From Chloroflexi bacterium CG23_combo_of_CG06-09_8_20_14_all_45_10 (GTDB lineage Bacteria; Chloroflexota; Dehalococcoidia; GIF9; AB-539-J10), in NCBI GenBank assembly GCA_002772325.1, contig PCSL01000036.1, forward strand, positions 1-11,352: a stretch of DNA of 11,352 nucleotides. Reading direction: 5' to 3'. The notes below the pieces were generated by a model. The model did no database searches and had not been told where the DNA came from. It saw nothing but the letters and a program-made list of their open reading frames with translations. Positions 1-5,378 of this stretch are shown piece by piece. Each line of letters starts with the position of its first letter. Positions within the stretch are counted from its first letter, which is position 1. A program made the translations under genes and the position numbers.

Positions 1-148
1 TTAAATTCTAAATCCTAATTTCTAAACTCTAAACAAATTCTAAATTCCAAATTCAAATACCAAAACTCGTTTTGTTAAATTCTAAATCCTAATTTCTAAA
101 CTCTAAACAAATTCTAAATTCCAAATTCAAATACCAAAACTCGTTTTG
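1..148. repeat. 74-bp AT-rich tandem duplication
   Basis: Two consecutive, essentially identical 74-bp units occupy 1-74 and 75-148. Each starts TTAAATTCTAAATCC and ends ACTCGTTTTG. The unit is one arm of the larger AT-rich dispersed repeat also found inverted at about 9336-9470, where only a single copy of this arm is present, so the duplication is specific to this locus. The window begins exactly at a unit boundary, so further units may lie to the left. There is no coding potential and no spacer structure. Confidence 0.9.
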
Positions 149-228
149 TTTTGGATTTTTGTCATTTGGGCTTTGGTATTGTTTAGTATTTCGTATTTAG
201 TGCTTAGGATTTTCACTTGCATCTTTTT

Positions 229-278
229 GTAGTTGCCTGATTTATCAGGCACGGTCGCCCAATAAATTGGGCAACTAC
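229..278. repeat. paired REP-like palindromes bounded by GTAG/CTAC (BIME-like)
   Basis: The outer arms GTAGTTGC (229-236) and GCAACTAC (271-278) are exact inverted repeats. Between them lie two 16-bp palindromes, GCCTGATTTATCAGGC (235-250) and GCCCAATAAATTGGGC (257-272), each with 7-bp arms and a 2-nt loop, separated by ACGGTC. A GTAG tetranucleotide at the foot of a hairpin is the known recognition feature of REP sequences mobilised by REP-associated tyrosine transposases (RAYT). The two-hairpin inverted arrangement resembles a BIME. No RAYT gene is in the window, so the assignment rests on structure. Confidence 0.75.
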
Positions 279-341
279 ATTTTTAAACAGCCCATTATAT
301 TTGCCGTCATGGGGAAGGGTGAGTTCGAGTAGAGCCTCAAA

Positions 342-701
342 CTAGCAAGTTATATGAATCAGGGCAGCAACCCTTTTACCTTGTTCTGTAAGCTCGTTTA
401 GCCTTGTTGCAGCCTGATATGATGGTTGAACTATCAGTTTCAAATTCTTTTCCTTGGCCCAGCCCTCTACCTCAGGGGCTACACTAGCTTTGCCGTTGGT
501 GCCGGTGCCGATGATTACTGCCTCAGGCCTATCCTCGGCCAGTTCTTTGATTTCTTCTTTCCTAATATTGTGGCTGCCAAACATCAAAAAGCCGCCCTTC
601 CTTTTCGTTATCATGCCATCGGCGAGGATAAGGACATCTCGAGAATATTTTTTGCCATCGATAATTATGGAGCCAAAGCTAAACTTATCTATCTTAGCCA
701 T
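342..701 (-). CDS. Mth938-like (DUF498) domain protein
   Basis: This encodes a 119-aa protein of the Mth938-like/DUF498 family: small single-domain alpha/beta proteins, widespread in bacteria and archaea, with no firmly assigned biochemical role. Supporting features are the N-terminal FSFGSIIIDGKKYSRDV, the central EAVIIGTGTNG turn and the C-terminal helix with LNELTEQGKRVAALIH. The ATG at 701 is chosen because GGGGAG lies 8 nt upstream of it and homology starts there. The frame stays open upstream to 806, but the extra residues (FFASLAMTG and following) are partly encoded by the dispersed repeat at 777-875 and are almost certainly not native. The gene stands alone, divergent from the HAD-liv block, with a repeat element directly behind its stop. 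The family assignment is fairly sure; function is unknown. Confidence 0.8.
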   Translation of the reverse strand: MAKIDKFSFGSIIIDGKKYSRDVLILADGMITKRKGGFLMFGSHNIRKEEIKELAEDRPEAVIIGTGTNGKASVAPEVEGWAKEKNLKLIVQPSYQAATRLNELTEQGKRVAALIHITC

Positions 702-776
702 AGAATTTACTCCCCTTTCCTCTGAGAAGCTCTTTAATTTTGCCTGTGGCCTTGTTATTTTGAGCCCTTCACTTCC

Positions 777-875
777 TGTCATTGCGAGCGAAGCGAAGAA
801 TCTCACGCCGCTCAGAACAGGCTCCGCGAAGAATCTAGACCCTTCCCCTTCACTTCGTTCAGGCTCAGGGTGACA
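777..875. repeat. dispersed TGTCA...TGACA repeat, long copy
   Basis: This 99-bp element has imperfect terminal inverted repeats: TGTCATTGCGAGC at the left, and a right end whose complement is TGTCACCCTGAGC. It contains GCGAAGAATCT twice (793-803 and 826-836). A shorter relative lies at 5235-5291. It is followed directly by TTTAAACACC (877-886), the complement of the GGTGTTTAA end seen on the other miniature elements of this window. It sits in the divergent gap between the Mth938-like gene and the HAD gene. The rest of that 378-nt gap (702-776, 876-1038) shows nothing I can support. Confidence 0.8.
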
Positions 876-1038
876 GTTTAAACACCTTTCCTTTAACTTT
901 CTTCTTGCTTTGCAAATTAGTTTTTTGTTTACTACCTTGCTTTATTGCCCTGCCATGTTTGAAGCGGTTTAAGTTCAAAAAACCCTTTGTCATAGTTCCC
1001 TCGAGCTATTTTACCTTTGCTAAACATAAGTTAGCAAA

Positions 1039-1072
1039 TAGACCTCCGGCTTCTAACTATGCTAATATTAGC
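1039..1072 (+). promoter_or_regulatory. possible extended -10 promoter and palindrome before the HAD-liv block
   Basis: TAATAT at 1063-1068 is preceded by TGC (1060-1062), an extended -10 pattern. A weak -35 (TAGACC, 1039-1044) lies 18 nt upstream. The -10 falls inside a perfect 12-bp palindrome, GCTAATATTAGC (1061-1072), which could be an operator. Transcription would start around 1075, only a few nt before the ATG at 1080. That would mean a near-leaderless message, consistent with the lack of a clear ribosome binding site there. The call rests on motifs only and is weak. Confidence 0.3.
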
Positions 1073-1079
1073 AACTTAA

Positions 1080-1751
1080 ATGAGTCAAATTAATCGGAAC
1101 TTCCTGGAAAAAGAAGTTCTTCAGGGATGTATCAAGGTAGTTTCCTTTGATGCTGAGGGCACGCTGGTGAAACCTGGCTTCAGCCAGGCTGTTTGGCATG
1201 AGGCTATCCCGGCTCTTTATGCCCAAAAGAAAGGCATCGAGCTTGCTCAGGCGAAGGAAATCGTGGCTATGGAGTATGATAGAATCGGTGACCAAAGGCT
1301 GGAGTGGTATGATATAAACTTCTGGTTTAGGTATTTGCACTTAGGCGCTCCTGAACCAGTGATACAAAGTTGCCAGGATAAACTATTCTATTATCCTGAG
1401 GTAACAGAAGTCCTTTCATCTTTAGCTAATCAATATAAGTTAATCATTGCCTCAGGCACGCCATTGGAACTGCTGCGTTGCTTGTTGCGTGATGTCAGGC
1501 GTTATTTTGCTCAGATTTTTTCCTCCGTCTCACATTATAAACAATTAAAGACCCCTGCTTTTTATCTCCAGATGTGCCAGACAATGAATGTCGAACCAAG
1601 TCAGGTTGTCCATGTAGGCGATAACTGGCAGTTCGATTTTCTTAATCCTAAGCAGGTTGGTATAAATGCTTTCCATATTGACAGGGCGGGGAATGACTAT
1701 CAGGAGTCTATTAGCAACTTAACTGAGCTAAAATCTTATTTATTAGCTTAG
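1080..1751 (+). CDS. HAD-superfamily hydrolase
   Basis: This 223-aa protein has the haloacid dehalogenase fold and is most likely a soluble phosphatase or related hydrolase of unknown substrate. Motif I is VSFDAEGTL (nucleophile Asp24), followed by a helical cap. Motif II is IIASGTP (Ser/Thr around 127), motif III is likely the Lys in LKTPAFY, and motif IV is VVHVGDNWQFD, with Asp residues for Mg2+ binding. Motif I is unusual: the second aspartate of the typical DxDGT is Glu (DAEGT), which may alter the acid/base step. The length fits the family. The ATG at 1080 has no clear Shine-Dalgarno sequence, but no better start precedes motif I. It ends 2 nt before livH, so it is probably cotranscribed with the transporter; a metabolic link is not evident. 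Confidence 0.85.
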   Translation: MSQINRNFLEKEVLQGCIKVVSFDAEGTLVKPGFSQAVWHEAIPALYAQKKGIELAQAKEIVAMEYDRIGDQRLEWYDINFWFRYLHLGAPEPVIQSCQDKLFYYPEVTEVLSSLANQYKLIIASGTPLELLRCLLRDVRRYFAQIFSSVSHYKQLKTPAFYLQMCQTMNVEPSQVVHVGDNWQFDFLNPKQVGINAFHIDRAGNDYQESISNLTELKSYLLA

Positions 1752-1753
1752 CT

Positions 1754-2641
1754 ATGACAATCAACTGGGCACAAATATTATTTAACTCGGTGGTTACGGG
1801 AAGCCTTTATCTCATTGGGGCGGTAGGGCTTACCTTAACCTATGGGCTGTCTAATTTCCCCAATTTTGCCCATGCGGAACTTATTACCTTAGGTGCTTTT
1901 ATCGGCTACTTTGTGGCGGAGCAATTAGGGTTAGGTTTGCCAGCAGCTCTTATTGTTGCCTTCTTGGTCACTGGGATAGTGGGTTTTTTATGTTATCGTG
2001 GCATCTTCCAGCCTTTAGCCAAAAGGGGAGCTACCATAATCCACCTTATGGTGGCTTCCATTGCCTTGGGCTTTATCCTGAGGCATTCCATTGGCGGCAT
2101 TTGGACTTGGAGACCTTTGTATTTTACCACTATCTGGGCTACCTTCGATATAGGCCCACTGAGGGTTACTGGTCTATGGCTATGGCTTATTTTTACTGCC
2201 CTAGCTCTAGCAGTTATCATGCACTTTATTTTGGTGAGAACCAAGATAGGCAAAGCAATAAGGGCGACTTCTAGCAATCCAGAGCTTGCCTTGGCCTCCG
2301 GAATCAGTGTTGACCGGATTATTTGGCTAACCTGGTTTATTGGTGCCGGACTGGCAGCCATTGCTGGCATATTTCGGGGCGCAGATACCCAGATCTGGCC
2401 TATGACGGGATGGGATATCATATTACCTATGTTCGCCGTTGCTATACTTGGCGGCATTGGCAACTTTTATGGCGCGATAGCCGCCGCCTTCATCATTGGA
2501 CTAGCTGAAAATATTGGGGTGGTAGGTTTGATAGCTCTGGGGCTTTCCACGACATATCGTATAGGTATAGCTTTCTTGATTTTGATAATAACTCTAATTG
2601 TGAAGCCGCAGGGATTAGCTATGTTGTTTAGGAGAGCTTGA
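1754..2641 (+). CDS. branched-chain amino acid ABC transporter permease LivH
   Basis: This 295-aa polytopic membrane protein is the LivH permease of a HAAT-type (branched-chain amino acid or related) importer; it pairs with LivM to form the channel. Diagnostic features are an N-terminal GLTLTYGLSNFPNFAHAELITLGAF and a cytoplasmic coupling segment with the family hallmark ATSSNPELALASGI (about residues 173-186), followed by WLTWFIGAGLAAIAGI. The C-terminal GGIGNFYGAIAAAFIIG and the final KPQGL are also typical. About eight hydrophobic segments are visible. The length is normal. The ATG lies 2 nt after the HAD stop with no good ribosome binding site, suggesting translational coupling. The family call is certain; the substrate could also be another small amino acid, amide or carboxylate. 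Confidence 0.95.
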   Translation: MTINWAQILFNSVVTGSLYLIGAVGLTLTYGLSNFPNFAHAELITLGAFIGYFVAEQLGLGLPAALIVAFLVTGIVGFLCYRGIFQPLAKRGATIIHLMVASIALGFILRHSIGGIWTWRPLYFTTIWATFDIGPLRVTGLWLWLIFTALALAVIMHFILVRTKIGKAIRATSSNPELALASGISVDRIIWLTWFIGAGLAAIAGIFRGADTQIWPMTGWDIILPMFAVAILGGIGNFYGAIAAAFIIGLAENIGVVGLIALGLSTTYRIGIAFLILIITLIVKPQGLAMLFRRA

Positions 2642-2642
2642 T

Positions 2643-3587
2643 TTGGATCCCTTACTTTATGTTCTCGACCTCATTGTCTATATTGGCATCTTTGGCATAG
2701 TAGCTCTGAGCCTGAACCTGGAGTTTGGCTTTGCCGGGCTTGCCAATTTTGGTAAGGTGGCTTTCTTTCTCATTGGTGCTTACACCTATGCCCTCCTCTC
2801 TCAAACTGGTCTTCCCTTTTATCTTTGCCTTATCGCTGGCGCCTTAATCTCAGCTATTTTTGGCTTGCTTATTTCTTTGCCTGCTCTGAGGTTGAGAGCG
2901 GATTACTTAGCTATAGTAGTCTTAGCCTTTGGTGAAATCTTGAGATTGATTGTTAAATCTGAAGATTGGATTGCTGGAGGTGATTGGGGGGTAACAGTTT
3001 CACCAGCTATTTCTCTGATGGGTGCCTCTCATCGTGTTGACGCTCTAGTGAATATAGGCCTGGTCTATTTTTGTTTGTTTATCTGTTTCCTCGTGGTTCA
3101 ACTTTTGGCCAACTCCCCTTATGGTAGGGCAATGCGAGCCATAAGGGAGGATGAGGTAGCTGCTGAAGCATTGGGAAAGGACAGGGCTAAATACAAAGCT
3201 CAAGCATTTATGTTAGGTTCGGCTATAGCCGGAGTAGCTGGTGGGCTTTATGCTCAGTATCTTCAGTGCGTCCTCCCTGGTATGTTTATGCCTATGGTTA
3301 CCTTTACCGTGTGGATAATGGTTCTTTTGGGAGGACCAGCTAATAACTGGGGAGTATTGTTAGGTGCTGGGCTGGTGGAGCTATTCGATCGGGGGGCAAA
3401 TATGGCTAAGGATTATTTAATTTTGCCCATTGACCCCAGTAGCTTGCAATATATTTTATTTGGTGCTTTAATTATCTTTGTTTTGCTTTACCGACCACAG
3501 GGTTTGTTAAAGGAAAGCCGGATTAAGACAAAGGCAATAGAGTTAGCTCGTTATGGAAGAAGCGCTACTAAAAATAAGGGAAGTTAG
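2643..3587 (+). CDS. branched-chain amino acid ABC transporter permease LivM
   Basis: This 314-aa polytopic permease partners LivH. Typical LivM features are NLEFGFAGLANFGKVAFF near the N-terminus, PALRLRADYLAIVVLAFGEILRL (about 81-103), the coupling helix AIREDEVAAEALGKD and the C-terminal YRPQGLLKE. It starts with TTG at 2643, one nt after the livH stop; AGGAGAG about eight nt upstream lies inside the end of livH. The last 11 codons overlap, in another reading frame, a diverged copy of the livG start (3553-3600). The extreme C-terminus, ARYGRSATKNKGS, is therefore encoded by the same bases as that relic. The length and fold are otherwise ordinary. Confidence 0.95.
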   Translation: MDPLLYVLDLIVYIGIFGIVALSLNLEFGFAGLANFGKVAFFLIGAYTYALLSQTGLPFYLCLIAGALISAIFGLLISLPALRLRADYLAIVVLAFGEILRLIVKSEDWIAGGDWGVTVSPAISLMGASHRVDALVNIGLVYFCLFICFLVVQLLANSPYGRAMRAIREDEVAAEALGKDRAKYKAQAFMLGSAIAGVAGGLYAQYLQCVLPGMFMPMVTFTVWIMVLLGGPANNWGVLLGAGLVELFDRGANMAKDYLILPIDPSSLQYILFGALIIFVLLYRPQGLLKESRIKTKAIELARYGRSATKNKGS

Positions 3588-3648
3588 CAAACACTTTGGT
3601 GTTCGTCTCTTTGTCTTTATATGGCCCCTGGTAAAAGGGGCTGTATAA
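3553..3648 (+). pseudogene. relic of a livG start (31-codon frame)
   Basis: The frame beginning at ATG 3553 reads MEEALLKIREVSKHFG and then diverges; it stops at TAA 3646-3648. The genuine livG at 3729 begins MERPLLEIREVSKHFG: 12 of 16 residues match, and 37 of 48 nucleotides by my count. Homology stops abruptly after position 3600. The relic overlaps the livM end, as an ancestral livG start would in a tightly packed operon. The remaining codons (VRLFVFIWPLVKGAV) are not LivG-like. It looks like the head of an older or paralogous livG left after recombination or insertion. A leader peptide is a less likely alternative. Confidence 0.75.
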
Positions 3649-3672
3649 AAAGAGTAATCATTTACGTATAAT
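3624..3672 (+). promoter_or_regulatory. small hairpin and possible -10 upstream of livG
   Basis: GCCCCT (3624-3629) and AGGGGC (3636-3641) form a 6-bp hairpin with a 6-nt loop. No T-tract follows, so it is at best a weak terminator or processing site. Downstream is a perfect TATAAT (3667-3672), but no convincing -35 is seen at the right distance. The 141-nt gap between livM and livG is unusual within this otherwise tightly packed operon. It may carry a promoter that came with the present livG. Confidence 0.3.
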
Positions 3673-3728
3673 TTCCTCGCTCTCGATAGAGTGCATTCTC
3701 AACAGATAGAAAACCAGTGTAATTTATT

Positions 3729-4493
3729 ATGGAAAGACCATTGTTGGAAATAAGGGAAGTTAGCAAGCATTTTGGTGGCGTTTATGCCGTCAATGGTGTA
3801 AGCCTGGATGTCAAACAGGGTGGCATTTGTGGCTTGGTGGGACCTAATGGCAGTGGCAAGACTACCTTGTTTAATACCATCCTCGGTCTCTACAGACCTG
3901 ATCAGGGAAATATTTATTTCAATAGTAGCTGCATCAGCAACTTAGCTCCTCACCAAATTTATGCTTTGGGGCTGGTTAATGCCTTTCAATTGCCGCGACT
4001 CTTTCTTCAAATGAGCGTATTAGACAATATGCTGGTGGCAGCACGTGGACACCAGGGCGATAGGCTATTAAATAGCCTTTTCCTGAGGAGGAAGTGGCAG
4101 GAGCAGGAAAAAGGACTAATCCAAGAAGCTCTAGATATCCTGGAGCTTGTGGAGCTGGATAAATGGGCTTTTTCCCCTGCTAGTGAGCTTTCTGGAGGAC
4201 AGAGAAAGCTTCTGGAAGTTGCCAGGGGGCTTATGGCTAAGCCGACGCTTTTGCTCCTTGACGAACCAGCAGCGGGGATAAATCCTGTGTTGGGCAGGAG
4301 CATATTTCAGAAATTAAAAGATTTCTCTCATAATGGCACGACTTTTTTCATTGTGGAGCATAGGCTGGAGATATTGTTTGAGTTTGCCTCGTGGGTTTAT
4401 GTTATGGATAAAGGAAGGACGGTGGCTGCGGGGCAGCCTCAAGTCATAATTGATGATCCTGCTTTTTATCAGGTATATCTGGGGGAAGAATAA
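3729..4493 (+). CDS. ABC transporter ATP-binding protein LivG
   Basis: This 254-aa cytoplasmic ATPase energises the LivHM importer. In order it has Walker A GPNGSGKTT (38-46), the Q-loop Gln in NAFQLPR (Gln87), signature LSGGQ (154-158), Walker B LLLLDEP (174-180), and the H-loop His in VEHR (211). The long insert between Q-loop and signature and the AAGINP after Walker B are typical of LivG. All catalytic residues are present. The ATG at 3729 lacks a clear ribosome binding site but matches the family start. The gene is separated from livM by a 141-nt gap that contains most of the relic livG-start reading frame, unlike the tight junctions elsewhere in the operon. Confidence 0.95.
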   Translation: MERPLLEIREVSKHFGGVYAVNGVSLDVKQGGICGLVGPNGSGKTTLFNTILGLYRPDQGNIYFNSSCISNLAPHQIYALGLVNAFQLPRLFLQMSVLDNMLVAARGHQGDRLLNSLFLRRKWQEQEKGLIQEALDILELVELDKWAFSPASELSGGQRKLLEVARGLMAKPTLLLLDEPAAGINPVLGRSIFQKLKDFSHNGTTFFIVEHRLEILFEFASWVYVMDKGRTVAAGQPQVIIDDPAFYQVYLGEE

Positions 4494-5264
4494 GTGGAAC
4501 CTATCTTCGCGGCTGAAAACATTGATGCTGGCTATGGCGACGTCATTATTGTCCATGATGTCTCCGTCAGGGTAGCTGAGGGTGAGATTGTGGCTATCGT
4601 GGGACCTAATGGCAGTGGCAAATCAACCTTGATCAAAAGCTGTCTTGGCTTTGTCAGGCTATTTCGAGGTAGTGTTTTTTATCAAGGCAAGGATATTACT
4701 GGAATAGCTTCTGATCGGGCGGTAAGTATGGGCATAGGCTATGTCCCTCAAATAAACAATATTTTCCCCAATCTCACCATAAGAGAGAATTTAGATTTGG
4801 GAGCCTATCATAGGAAGGGTAAAGCTTCTATTAAAGCTGGGATGGCGGAGATATATGAGATGTTCCCCGAGCTTGAGGTGAGAAAAAATGTCTTGGCAGG
4901 AAGCTTAAGTGGTGGGGAAAGGCAAATGTTAGCTATAGCTAGAGCTATGATGGCAGAACCAAAAGTTCTGCTGCTTGATGAGCCATTAGCTTCCCTATCT
5001 CCTAAGCCGACTTCAGCCATTTTATCTAAGATGGAGAGGATAAAAGAAGCTGGCATAGCTATAGTAATAGTGGAGCAAAATGTCAAAAAGGCTTTGAGTG
5101 TTTCTAGTCGGGGCTATGTTTTAGTTAATGGCACTTGTGTTATGGAAGGAGAAGCTGCTTCTTTATTTGCTGTGGATTCTTCTAAACAGCGTTTTTTGGG
5201 ATTAAAAGCTAAAGGAGCGTTTAACAACTCTACCTGTCATTCTGAGCGAAGCGAAGAACCTTGA
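4494..5264 (+). CDS. ABC transporter ATP-binding protein LivF
   Basis: This is the second ATPase of the importer, 256 aa, forming a heterodimer with LivG. It shows Walker A GPNGSGKST (37-45), Q-loop Gln86 (YVPQ), signature LSGGE (138-142) and Walker B VLLLDEP (158-164). VEQN replaces the usual H-loop histidine, as is normal for LivF. It starts with GTG at 4494, directly after the livG TAA; GGGGGA at 4481-4486 inside the livG end serves as ribosome binding site. Family homology should end near FLGL (234-237). Residues 248-256 (CHSERSEEP) and the stop are encoded by the dispersed repeat at 5235-5291, so the C-terminal tail is acquired and probably not functional. Confidence 0.95.
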   Translation: MEPIFAAENIDAGYGDVIIVHDVSVRVAEGEIVAIVGPNGSGKSTLIKSCLGFVRLFRGSVFYQGKDITGIASDRAVSMGIGYVPQINNIFPNLTIRENLDLGAYHRKGKASIKAGMAEIYEMFPELEVRKNVLAGSLSGGERQMLAIARAMMAEPKVLLLDEPLASLSPKPTSAILSKMERIKEAGIAIVIVEQNVKKALSVSSRGYVLVNGTCVMEGEAASLFAVDSSKQRFLGLKAKGAFNNSTCHSERSEEP

Positions 5265-5291
5265 GACCCTTCACTATCGTTCAGGGTGACA
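5235..5291. repeat. dispersed TGTCA...TGACA repeat, short copy overlapping livF
   Basis: This 57-bp element has ends TGTCATTCTGA and, complemented, TGTCACCCTGA, and an interior GAGCGAAGCGAAGAA shared with the copy at 777-875. It overlaps the last 30 nt of livF and provides its stop. TAAACACC (5293-5300) follows, matching the GGTGTTTA end of the other elements; a possible opposite end, GCGTTTAA (5217-5224), lies inside livF. If so, the whole insertion would be about 84 bp. Confidence 0.85.
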
Positions 5292-5316
5292 GTAAACACC
5301 TTGGAACCTAAGGGTA

Positions 5317-5345
5317 TTGACACGGATTTATCTTCCGTGCACAAT
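5317..5345 (+). promoter_or_regulatory. promoter with spacer dyad upstream of the binding-protein gene
   Basis: A perfect -35 TTGACA (5317-5322) is spaced 17 nt from CACAAT (5340-5345, 4 of 6 matches to TATAAT). The spacer carries an inverted repeat, CACGGA (5321-5326) and TCCGTG (5334-5339), with a 7-nt centre. Its position between the two promoter elements suits a repressor or MerR-type activator site. A second short dyad, AATTG-AA-CAATT (5343-5354), covers the expected start point. This would allow the binding protein to be made at higher levels than the membrane components. Confidence 0.55.
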
Positions 5346-5378
5346 TGAACAATTAAATTTCCATGAAAGGAGGGAAAT

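Larger units (their letters stand above)
1..293 (-). mobile_element. composite miniature repeat element, copy 1 (left edge open)
   Basis: Read on the minus strand this is a composite repeat: a TTAAACAGC-type end (283-291 on the plus strand, giving GCTGTTTAA on the minus), a paired palindrome (229-278), then an AT-rich segment with the tandem arm. The same modules in the same order occur on the plus strand at 9256-9495, so the two copies are inverted relative to each other. No transposase is encoded; if mobile, it would be mobilised in trans. The far end is not visible because the window starts inside the element. It fills the space downstream of the Mth938-like gene and may also act as its terminator. 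Confidence 0.75.

Noticed and set aside
1..148. CRISPR-like array
   Set aside because: The units are directly adjacent with no spacers, and the sequence matches a dispersed AT-rich repeat elsewhere in the window.
905..1093. 62-codon plus-strand frame in the divergent gap
   Set aside because: It has no ribosome binding site and no recognisable motif, and its 3' end overlaps the HAD start; most likely chance.
1068..1733. Near-identical 23-bp strings (TTAGCAACTTAA...) at both ends of the HAD gene, as possible attachment or duplication sites
   Set aside because: Only the first 12 bases match exactly, one lies in coding sequence, and such matches are expected by chance in 11 kb of AT-rich DNA.
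1993..2463. 156-codon minus-strand frame opposite livH
   Set aside because: It is a shadow of a strongly conserved permease gene, with low-complexity composition and no start signals.
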